DNA from: Thalassotalea sp. 1_MG-2023
Lineage (GTDB): Bacteria; Pseudomonadota; Gammaproteobacteria; Enterobacterales; Alteromonadaceae
Assembly: GCF_030546745.1 (NCBI RefSeq)
Contig: NZ_JAUOPD010000018.1
Coordinates: forward strand, 1 to 64,000
Length of the DNA: 64,000 bases
Reading direction: 5' to 3'
In this document: piece by piece, positions 46,266-52,675 of the stretch
Layout of the letters: every line of letters starts with the position of its first letter
Position numbering within the stretch: the stretch's first letter is position 1
The notes under the pieces: generated by a model
Databases searched by the model: none
Told to the model about the DNA's origin: nothing
Seen by the model: only the letters and a program-made list of their open reading frames with translations
Made by a program: the position numbers and the translations under genes

Positions 46266-46278
46266 GACATAATATGTC
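46266..46278. promoter_or_regulatory. Palindromic operator copy 3 (GACATAATATGTC)
   Basis: A perfect palindrome differing from copies 1 and 2 only in the central base (A instead of T). It lies about 10 nt after the -10 element and 51 nt before the DUF2170 start, where a bound repressor would block initiation. Confidence 0.7.
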
Positions 46279-46328
46279 GTAGATAAATTCGATAACACGT
46301 TATCGAGCTTTTAGAGATGAGGAATCAA

Positions 46329-46742
46329 ATGAATATTCACAAAATAGCGAATCACTTGAATGCATTAGCAGATGACTCAGAAACAGGTATGGTATTTGAT
46401 TGCCAACCTATTTCAGGTGAAGTTGATGTATTACAGATCACTGTAATTGGACGTGAAGAATTACCTATTTTTGTTTCGGTGACAGATGATCAAATTCTAT
46501 GCATTACCTACCTTTGGGGTGAAGATGAAGTAAAGCAAGACACCCGAGCAGATATGCATGAAGCCATGTTAGATATGAACATACCTATGCCACTGTCTTC
46601 ATTTTCTAAAGTGGGTGATAAATATGTAATTTTTGGTGCCTTATCTATTAATTCACCTTATAGCGATGTAGAACACGAGCTTGCTGTATTAAGTAACAAT
46701 GCTGTCGAAGTTATCGACGACATGAGTGACTTTCTATTATAA
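46329..46742 (+). CDS. yjfI: DUF2170 family protein (YjfI-like)
   Basis: A 137-residue cytoplasmic protein. The start at 46329 (MNIHKIANHLNAL) follows AGGA by about 6 nt; a codon four upstream is less likely. Family segments include LPIFVSVTDDQILCITYLWGE and ADMHEAMLDMNIPMPLSSFS, then KYVIFGALSINSPYSDVEHEL. E. coli yjfI-yjfJ-yjfK has the same order (DUF2170, PspA-like, DUF2491). Its function is unknown; linkage to PspA-like proteins suggests an adaptor or regulator. It is the first gene of the palindrome-controlled operon. Confidence 0.85.
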   Translation: MNIHKIANHLNALADDSETGMVFDCQPISGEVDVLQITVIGREELPIFVSVTDDQILCITYLWGEDEVKQDTRADMHEAMLDMNIPMPLSSFSKVGDKYVIFGALSINSPYSDVEHELAVLSNNAVEVIDDMSDFLL

Positions 46743-46766
46743 CCACCCTATTACTGGAGTAATATT

Positions 46767-47456
46767 ATGAGCATTTTTAAAAAAGTTATGACTGCGATCC
46801 GTGGTGGTGCCACTGAAGTTGGCGAAGCCGTGGTAGACGCAAACGCAACACGCATTTTCGAACAAGAAATTCGTGATGCTGAAAACCATTTAACCAAAGC
46901 TAAACGTGATTTAACTGGCGTTATGGCGCAACAAATGGCTTCAAGCAGAGAAGTTGACCGTATCAAGCGTGAAATTACCGAGCATGAAGGCTACGCAGTG
47001 CAAGCACTTGAAAAAGACGATGAAGCCTTAGCACTTGCAGTTGCTGAAAAAATTTCAGCCCTAGAAACGGAACTTAGCGCTCAACAGCAGTCGTTAGATA
47101 GCTTTGAAACAAATGCCAATCGATTAAAGGAATTGGTGAAGAAAAGTGAGCGTCAGGTACAAGAGCACAAACGCCAATTATCAATGGTAAAGACCACAGA
47201 AAGTGTGCAAAAAGCAACGTCAGCTATTACTGATAACTTTTCATCAAGCAATTCTAAATTGCTAAGTGCTAAAGATTCTTTAGAGCGGATCAAAGCAAAA
47301 CAACAAAAATTTGATGATCAATTAAAAGCAGCTGAAGTACTAGAATCAGAAAATGCCGATAATTCATTAGAAGCTAAGTTAAAAGCAGCGGGTATTGGCG
47401 AGCAAGAAAAAAGTGCAAACTCTGTACTTGAACGCTTAAAAGCAAAACAGAAATAA
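46767..47456 (+). CDS. yjfJ: PspA/IM30 family protein (YjfJ-like)
   Basis: A 229-residue, almost wholly alpha-helical coiled-coil protein. The N-terminal amphipathic helix and VDANATRIFEQEIRDAE, then HLTKAKRDLTGVMAQQM, are PspA/IM30 features. Such proteins form ESCRT-III-like polymers on stressed inner membranes. It is closer to the YjfJ branch than to classic PspA by context (DUF2170 before, DUF2491 after) and by lack of nearby pspF/pspBC. GGAG lies 7 nt before the ATG. A strong terminator follows directly, so PspA should be made in excess over downstream products. Confidence 0.88.
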   Translation: MSIFKKVMTAIRGGATEVGEAVVDANATRIFEQEIRDAENHLTKAKRDLTGVMAQQMASSREVDRIKREITEHEGYAVQALEKDDEALALAVAEKISALETELSAQQQSLDSFETNANRLKELVKKSERQVQEHKRQLSMVKTTESVQKATSAITDNFSSSNSKLLSAKDSLERIKAKQQKFDDQLKAAEVLESENADNSLEAKLKAAGIGEQEKSANSVLERLKAKQK

Positions 47457-47473
47457 TCAAACCTTAACCCTTT

Positions 47474-47506
47474 GGCCACTTGTCTCCCAACCAAGTGGCC
47501 TTTTTT
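47474..47506 (+). terminator. Internal intrinsic terminator between pspA-like and DUF2491 genes
   Basis: GGCCACTTG (47474-47482) and CAAGTGGCC (47492-47500) pair perfectly with a 9-nt loop and are followed by TTTTTT. The T-run ends only 10 nt before the DUF2491 start, so the downstream genes depend on readthrough. Confidence 0.9.
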
Positions 47507-47516
47507 GGTATTTAAA

Positions 47517-48158
47517 ATGAGCTTATTTAAAAATATTTTTAGCAAAGACAAACCGGCACCAAGAAAAATTAACCAGGTAAATGATTTAAATACTGGTGAT
47601 ATTATTCAATTAACTGACAGTTTTGCTCTGCCAGAAATATTACGAGGGCAACAATTTGAAGTAACAGCCATTAATAGCTATGAATTCGAGCACCAAACTG
47701 AAACAGAATGGGTACTCACAGGTAGTAGTGATCATCAAGTGTTTTTATCGCTTGATATAGACGATGTTGTTTACTTAAAGTTTGCCATGAAAATTGAACA
47801 TACTGATGTAGAAACATTATTTGATCTCGACCAGTTTTCACTCTTATTTGAAGAACCAGGCAATGCTGCGCTTGATAGAATAGCTGATAACGACAATACT
47901 TCACAATGGAGTGATCAACAATACCAGCAACGAATTTTTGCCCAAATAGGTTATTTTCATCGGAAAGATCATCGGTCAGAATCACTTTCACCTTTTGAGG
48001 GCAAAGAAGCTGGTGAGCAATTAGAGCGTTACCAATTACTTAATCAAGATGAAGATAAAGGCATTGAAGCGGAAGTTTGGACAGACGGCGACACAGATAT
48101 CTTCTTAACCTTATACCGTCCAACAACAGATATTGTCGATATGTACCCAGGAAGCTAA
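47517..48158 (+). CDS. yjfK: DUF2491 family protein (YjfK-like)
   Basis: A 213-residue cytoplasmic protein. The start at 47517 (MSLFKNIFSKDK) is used because an upstream extension would run through the terminator hairpin. Segments typical of the family are NDLNTGDIIQLTDSFALPEI, YEFEHQTETEWVLTG and DGDTDIFLTLYRPTTDIVDMYP at the end. Function unknown; the constant partner of DUF2170 and PspA-like genes. Followed after 3 nt by the ribbon-helix-helix-like gene. Confidence 0.85.
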   Translation: MSLFKNIFSKDKPAPRKINQVNDLNTGDIIQLTDSFALPEILRGQQFEVTAINSYEFEHQTETEWVLTGSSDHQVFLSLDIDDVVYLKFAMKIEHTDVETLFDLDQFSLLFEEPGNAALDRIADNDNTSQWSDQQYQQRIFAQIGYFHRKDHRSESLSPFEGKEAGEQLERYQLLNQDEDKGIEAEVWTDGDTDIFLTLYRPTTDIVDMYPGS

Positions 48159-48161
48159 ATT

Positions 48162-48488
48162 GTGAGTAGAAAAATCCCTGAAAAATGGCAATCTTCTGTC
48201 AAAGCAGCAAAAGCAACCCAAGTCGCTTTTGACCTTGATGAGCGATTTCAAATGCATATTCGCCGAGAAGCACTAGAATCGGGTTTAAGTCCCTCTGATA
48301 GAATCCGAGAAATTCTGGGCTTACCTGTTAACAAGCGACCTAAGCGCCCCCGTCTTACCGTTAGCCTTTCTGGTGAAGACTATCAAGCACTTGCTGAAAA
48401 ATATGGCTTAGATGCAAGCCAGCAACTTGAAATCAAACGAAAATTAATGGAAGATTTAGTCATTCACGTGGATAAAGAACAACAATAG
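48162..48488 (+). CDS. Putative tandem ribbon-helix-helix DNA-binding protein
   Basis: A 108-residue basic protein with a GTG start behind AGGA (about 9 nt). Residues 20-55 (VAFDLDERFQMHIRREA, then SGLSPSDRIREILGLP) fit the ribbon-helix-helix pattern: a strand, helix A, then G-x-S-x-S-x-x-I-R starting helix B. A second, weaker copy is RLTVSLSGEDYQALAEKYG plus DASQQLEIKRKLMEDL. This is my reading of the sequence, without a profile search. If right, it is a transcription factor encoded inside the PspA cluster and a natural candidate for binding the shared palindromes. It could instead be a structural cluster component. Confidence 0.55.
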   Translation: MSRKIPEKWQSSVKAAKATQVAFDLDERFQMHIRREALESGLSPSDRIREILGLPVNKRPKRPRLTVSLSGEDYQALAEKYGLDASQQLEIKRKLMEDLVIHVDKEQQ

Positions 48489-48562
48489 GCACTGTATATG
48501 TGTGCTGTACTCAATAATTCAACTTACAATATACAAAAAATGAAAGCTGTTTCAGTGCCTAT
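48486..48562. repeat. 10-bp inverted repeat downstream of the RHH-like gene
   Basis: ATAGGCACTG (48486-48495, overlapping the stop codon) and CAGTGCCTAT (48553-48562) are exact complements across 57 nt. No T-run follows, so a simple terminator is unlikely. It could close a larger RNA structure or mark a small mobile repeat; nothing else was seen in the 166-nt gap before the channel gene. Confidence 0.4.
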
Positions 48563-48654
48563 AATATTTCTTGTCCTACAGTATTCTATGCAATTGGTTA
48601 ATACTTTATCCTCGATTGTAACTCAAACTTTCACATTACGCGGACGATAAACAT

Positions 48655-49149
48655 ATGGCATTTATTTTTCAAGTAGCTTCCAGCAAAAGCAAACTCTATT
48701 CTGTTGATGAGTTTGGCGTCATCAATTATAAGACACGGTTTGTTGCTATGTTGTGTATATTATCAATGGCAACTTTAATACTTCTGTTTGGCGGCATTAC
48801 TTATTATGCGGAATTTGGCACTGAAGGCGCTACCATACAAAGCTTTGGCGATGCCTTATGGCTGATGGTTATGTCTAGCACGACCATTGGCTTTGGTTCA
48901 CAATACCCCGTAACCGTTATTGGTCGTGTAATGGTCACTATGATGTTCATATCCGGTGTTGGCATTATCGGCGGTTTAGGTGCATTGGTCGCGTCAAAAC
49001 TACTCGGTTTTTCAGATACTAATGTAAAAAATCGTGAATTGCGGAAACAAAATGCCGAAATTTTAGCGATGAATAAAAAGCTAGAACAAAAATTAGACTT
49101 GCTTGTAGAAAAAATTGAACCTATGGTAAGTAACAATAAGAATGATTAA
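48655..49149 (+). CDS. Two-helix potassium-channel-like protein
   Basis: A 164-residue inner-membrane protein. Two membrane helices (about 28-50 and 90-113) flank a pore loop with SSTTIGFGSQYP, a variant of the K+ selectivity filter (TVGYG to TIGFG). A C-terminal coiled coil (about 122-160: NRELRKQNAEILAMNKKLEQK) should tetramerise it. No RCK/TrkA-N domain is present. Small ion channels are known neighbours of PspA/YjfL-type clusters, so a role in membrane potential under stress is inferred. The Lpp-like lipoprotein follows after 9 nt, on the same transcript. Confidence 0.82.
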   Translation: MAFIFQVASSKSKLYSVDEFGVINYKTRFVAMLCILSMATLILLFGGITYYAEFGTEGATIQSFGDALWLMVMSSTTIGFGSQYPVTVIGRVMVTMMFISGVGIIGGLGALVASKLLGFSDTNVKNRELRKQNAEILAMNKKLEQKLDLLVEKIEPMVSNNKND

Positions 49150-49158
49150 GGAAATAAA

Positions 49159-49398
49159 ATGAAAGCAACGATATTTACCGGCTTGACAGCCATCATATTA
49201 TTTACTGGCTGCGCAAGTTCAAATAATCTTGAGCAACAAGTTACGACGTTATCAAACAAAGTAGACAAACTGACAACTGAAGTGAGTAAATTAAAAGAGC
49301 AACACCAAAAAACAGAAAGTAAACTGACCCAATTACAAAATGCTAACAAGCAAACCACGCAAAAATTACATAATATCTCTTCAAGTTTTAAAAAATAA
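49159..49398 (+). CDS. Lpp-like (Braun) small lipoprotein
   Basis: A 79-residue protein starting MKATIFTG, with lipobox LFTGC and lipidation at Cys19. The mature part is one continuous heptad-repeat helix (LEQQVTTLSNKVDKLTTEV, then KLKEQHQKTESKLTQLQN) and ends in Lys-Lys. E. coli Lpp has 78 residues, the same plan, and a terminal Lys joined to peptidoglycan. The terminal Lys here could be attached likewise. AAGGAAATAAA precedes the ATG. The convergent neighbour is an L,D-transpeptidase, the enzyme class that performs this linkage. Confidence 0.75.
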   Translation: MKATIFTGLTAIILFTGCASSNNLEQQVTTLSNKVDKLTTEVSKLKEQHQKTESKLTQLQNANKQTTQKLHNISSSFKK

Positions 49399-49412
49399 TC
49401 ACATCAAAAGCA

Positions 49413-49446
49413 CGCTGAAGTAATGTGTTGTTTCATTACTTCAGCG
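49413..49446. repeat. 13-bp stem-loop between the lipoprotein and L,D-transpeptidase genes
   Basis: CGCTGAAGTAATG (49413-49425) and CATTACTTCAGCG (49434-49446) are perfect complements with an 8-nt loop. It covers the last codons of the transpeptidase gene. There is no T-run on either side, so termination would be weak or factor-dependent. Confidence 0.5.
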
Positions 49447-50320
49447 CGTAGACAACACCCTGCTGCTCTTCAAGTAATTTTTTTATTTTTGCATTGCTAA
49501 TGCTTTCACCTAAAAAAGCATTCACCGCTTCAGACATTCGACTCTTCTTAGCATGTGGAAACTCACTTAACGGTCTATGTACCTCAATATATTTACGCCC
49601 TTGGGTTTCATAACTCATTTTTATTGGCTGATCGATAATTTTTACTTGAGTGCCTATAGAAATATTGTGATATAGCCATTCAATATCATCAGCATACATA
49701 CGTATACAACCGGAACTTGCTCTTAAGCCAATGCCCATTCTTTGATTTGTGCCGTGGATTAAATATTCACTAGTGCCTATTCTTAATGCGAATTTTCCAA
49801 AGGGATTATTAGGTCCTGGTGGGATTTCTTTGGCTAAGTCAATACCATGTTCTTCTTTATAACGTTGCCGTAATGCACTTGGTGGACGCCAAACAGGGTT
49901 CTTACGTTTATCACCAATAACGCTGATTAAATTTGGTGTTGATAAACCTTCACGGCCAATACCAACAGGAAAAACGTAAACAAGTGGCTCTTCAGGGGGG
50001 AAATAATATAAACGCAACTCCGCAAGGTTAATGATAATCCCTTTGCGTTCTGCATACGGTAAAATCATCCGTTTAGGTATAATGATATCTGTGCCAACCG
50101 GCGGTAAAAAGGGATCCACATGAGGGTTAGCTTCAATTAACGCAAGTAATCCAACATTATAATACTCAGCCAGCGCCTGAAAATAATCTCCAGGTAACAC
50201 CTCATGTTCGACATCTTCACCAATGATTCTACTTTCAGAAGTAGGTAAAGCGTAAACACTCGCTTGAAGCGACAACGTAAACAATATGCTTAACGAAAGA
50301 AGAAAACGCAGTAATACCAT
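49436..50320 (-). CDS. L,D-transpeptidase (YkuD/ErfK-type) with LysM-like domain
   Basis: A periplasmic peptidoglycan cross-linking or lipoprotein-anchoring enzyme, 294 residues from ATG 50320. The signal peptide (MVLLRFLLSLSILFTLSLQ) is followed by a LysM-like region (EHEVLPGDYFQALAEYYNVG...IIIPK, about 35-85). The YkuD domain follows (about 90-225) with catalytic residues in LIHGTNQRMGIG and SSGCIRMYADD (nucleophile Cys). The layout matches E. coli ErfK/YbiS/YcfS, which attach Lpp to peptidoglycan. An upstream TTG (50338) overlapping ygiF is a weaker start. It follows ygiF by 5 nt. Confidence 0.92.
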   Translation of the reverse strand: MVLLRFLLSLSILFTLSLQASVYALPTSESRIIGEDVEHEVLPGDYFQALAEYYNVGLLALIEANPHVDPFLPPVGTDIIIPKRMILPYAERKGIIINLAELRLYYFPPEEPLVYVFPVGIGREGLSTPNLISVIGDKRKNPVWRPPSALRQRYKEEHGIDLAKEIPPGPNNPFGKFALRIGTSEYLIHGTNQRMGIGLRASSGCIRMYADDIEWLYHNISIGTQVKIIDQPIKMSYETQGRKYIEVHRPLSEFPHAKKSRMSEAVNAFLGESISNAKIKKLLEEQQGVVYALK

Positions 50321-50325
50321 GATGC

Positions 50326-51840
50326 TTAATTTTGCCAATAAGCAGGCAATGACAATGCAGCATCTTTAGTATGCGATAATGCAACAAGTAAGTTTTCTAC
50401 TTTTCTTTGCTGCCAGGTAATGACTTTCACGACAGATTCATTGTTATCATCTGCAAGCTTTTCTAATTGCTGTTTAATAATCCATAAGCTTTGTAATTCA
50501 GCTAGCCCTTGTTGCATATCAAGCCAAGGAACTCTAAATTGATGGCGATGTTGCTGATCAAAAAGATGACCAAACCAGTTCCCCGTTAACAAACAACGAT
50601 GCAGCACTTTTCGCTTTGCTAGGAATTGTTCAGCATCTGTTGGATCAATTGCTTCAATTGCATCATGGAGCTCTGTTAAACTTTTATTCATTTGTTCACG
50701 AGCAAAAAGAAGTAATGGGGGTTGTTCAACCAGTAAAAACGCCTTTGAGGGATCATCATTTAAAATAAGTTGTAATAAACGCATTTGTAATTGATTAAAG
50801 CGTTCACTGTGTAATAGTTCTGACACCATTTCAGCATCAGGAAATCTTCGCTTTTCAAGCTTAAGTTGCTCGATTAACTGCTGGCTATATTCAAGCTTTT
50901 TGCGATAATTTCCGGTTTTATTCATCACTTCTTTAAGGTAAATCGCACTATCAACCCAAGCAAACAACTGAATAAAATGACTTAATTCTCGCCTAATTTC
51001 TTTACTATGTTCAGTGATAATTTCATCGTACAGCCAAAAACCGTGTCTAATAATAGACAGTATTTCAACAAGTTGCATAAGCGCTGATAACTTTCTATTT
51101 GTCAGGTAATTTTCAGTCGCTAATTGAAGTTGTTGCAAATAATGGCTCAGTGCGGCAATAAACCATTGCTGTGTGTTATCTTGCGTATAGTCATCGCTAA
51201 AAAAAAGAGTGGCATTGTAATTGAATGGCTTATCAGCAAAAAGTCGATAACCTCTTGCAGCTTTACTATGAATGCCGGCACGCAATGAAAGTTGAGAAAA
51301 TAATAATGTTGATAAGCTATATAAAGCAGATACATCACCTTCAACTAATTCAAGTTCAATTTCATTGATAGCCTCTTGTCTGCCATCAGATAGAATTTCC
51401 CCTTGATCAAACGCCATTTCAACCTTGCTGCCTTCAATTTCTACCAGCCATGTTTCACGCTGAAAATTTGTTGAAAACAAAGAAGTTAGTTCACGTTGAA
51501 TAGCCTCAACATTGATATTATCAGGCCAAATATTGCTCGGGAATAATGACAAATCTGGAAAGTTATGCTCTACATTAATATTATATTCTGGACGCTGATG
51601 CAATCCGCCAAGCACTTTGCCAGATGTTTTAATTGTTTGCTCTAAATGCGTTTCATATTGGCGAATTCGCAGGCCAAAGTCCAAAGCTCTAAGCTGTAAG
51701 TCTGCAGTGTCAAAATAACAGTTATGTAGCCTTCTGATGTTATGTTGATACGAAATATTATGGTGTGTTAATAATTGCTTGATTTTTTCAGATACATCTT
51801 CACTTAAAATCAAGAATTTAAGTTCAACTTCGGTGATCAT
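50326..51840 (-). CDS. ygiF: CYTH-CHAD inorganic triphosphatase (YgiF-like)
   Basis: A 504-residue cytoplasmic protein. The N-terminal CYTH domain (1-200) opens with MITEVELKF, containing the ExExK catalytic signature, and has further charged tunnel residues (RRLHNCYFDTADLQLRALDFGLRIR in parts, EIEGSKVEMAFDQG). The C-terminal CHAD domain (about 215-500) is helical and His/Arg rich, and probably binds polyphosphate. E. coli YgiF cleaves tripolyphosphate. In E. coli it is next to glnE; here the PspA cluster lies between. It is divergent from ygiM, as in E. coli. Confidence 0.9.
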   Translation of the reverse strand: MITEVELKFLILSEDVSEKIKQLLTHHNISYQHNIRRLHNCYFDTADLQLRALDFGLRIRQYETHLEQTIKTSGKVLGGLHQRPEYNINVEHNFPDLSLFPSNIWPDNINVEAIQRELTSLFSTNFQRETWLVEIEGSKVEMAFDQGEILSDGRQEAINEIELELVEGDVSALYSLSTLLFSQLSLRAGIHSKAARGYRLFADKPFNYNATLFFSDDYTQDNTQQWFIAALSHYLQQLQLATENYLTNRKLSALMQLVEILSIIRHGFWLYDEIITEHSKEIRRELSHFIQLFAWVDSAIYLKEVMNKTGNYRKKLEYSQQLIEQLKLEKRRFPDAEMVSELLHSERFNQLQMRLLQLILNDDPSKAFLLVEQPPLLLFAREQMNKSLTELHDAIEAIDPTDAEQFLAKRKVLHRCLLTGNWFGHLFDQQHRHQFRVPWLDMQQGLAELQSLWIIKQQLEKLADDNNESVVKVITWQQRKVENLLVALSHTKDAALSLPAYWQN

Positions 51841-51998
51841 TAGTTATATTTTACAAACTCTACGGTAAAGTTGGCTTTTATTTAGTTTACCATACAAAAG
51901 CTAACGCGAGGGTGCAATATTTTTCGCTTGCTATCGTCGTGTCAAAGACCTACTATTTTCATCATCAAAGAAAGAAAAAGGTGTATTTAGGTAACTAA

Positions 51999-52601
51999 AT
52001 GAAAATAATGACATGTCTGGTGATTGCAACGTTGTCGCTACTAGCGCCACAAGCCTTATCTGAAGAATCACAACAAGAACCGAAAGAATCAGCGTATATT
52101 ATCGATGATTTATTTATTTATATGCATGCAGGTGCGGGTGCTAATTATCGTATCGTAGGTAGCGTAAATGCAGGTGATGAAATTAAACTTACCGGCAACG
52201 AGTCTAATGGATACACGGAAATCATTGATCCACGCGATAGAATTACTTGGGTAGAAAGCAAATATTTAAGTAAAACACCAGGCATGCGTGTTGCCATTGC
52301 TGAGTTAAATACGAAATTAGCCAACCAAGAAGAAAATGTAGAACAATCTGAATCAAGCTTGTCGTTGGCCAATCAGCAAATTAATCAATTAAAAGCCAAT
52401 GAAAAAGCGTTAAATAAACAAATTACCACTTTAACTCGTGATTTAAAAACTGCACAGTCAAAAGTTGATAATCAAGATTTAGCGGTCAAAAAAGAATACT
52501 TTTTTAATGGCGCTATTGTCTTAGCCATTGGCCTCATCTTCGGACTTATTTTACCTAGGCTTGCTGCTAGAAAGCGCTCTAGTATGGATAATTGGAAATA
52601 A
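51999..52601 (+). CDS. ygiM: YgiM-type SH3 domain protein (TIGR04211)
   Basis: A 200-residue envelope protein. The signal peptide (MKIMTCLVIATLSLLAPQAL) is followed by a bacterial SH3 domain (about 30-90: YIIDDLFIYMHAGAGANYRI, WVESKYLSKTPGMR). Then come a coiled coil (about 100-165) and a C-terminal membrane helix (169-187) with a basic tail (RLAARKRSS). This domain order defines the YgiM family; its role is not established. Divergent from ygiF, preserving the gammaproteobacterial ygiF-ygiM arrangement. Confidence 0.9.
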   Translation: MKIMTCLVIATLSLLAPQALSEESQQEPKESAYIIDDLFIYMHAGAGANYRIVGSVNAGDEIKLTGNESNGYTEIIDPRDRITWVESKYLSKTPGMRVAIAELNTKLANQEENVEQSESSLSLANQQINQLKANEKALNKQITTLTRDLKTAQSKVDNQDLAVKKEYFFNGAIVLAIGLIFGLILPRLAARKRSSMDNWK

Positions 52602-52614
52602 ATAACCAACATTG

Positions 52615-52673
52615 TGGCAAATAAATGCTAACATTAGCGGAGAATTTCGCTCAAACATAACATTTATTTGCCA
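52615..52673. repeat. 13-bp inverted repeat ending 2 nt before a start codon
   Basis: TGGCAAATAAATG (52615-52627) and CATTTATTTGCCA (52661-52673) are exact complements. A smaller AGCG/CGCT pair lies inside the 33-nt loop. The right arm ends two bases before ATG 52676, covering the ribosome-binding region. It may be a ygiM terminator or a structure that hides the downstream start. Confidence 0.6.
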
Positions 52674-52675
52674 TT

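Noticed and set aside
46767-47456. Classical sigma-54-dependent psp operon
   Set aside because: No pspF, pspB or pspC nearby and no GG-N10-GC promoter; DUF2170/DUF2491 partners place it in the YjfJ-type group.
49413-49446. 13-bp hairpin as terminator for the Lpp-like or L,D-transpeptidase gene
   Set aside because: No T-run follows in either direction and it overlaps coding sequence, so it is listed only as a repeat.
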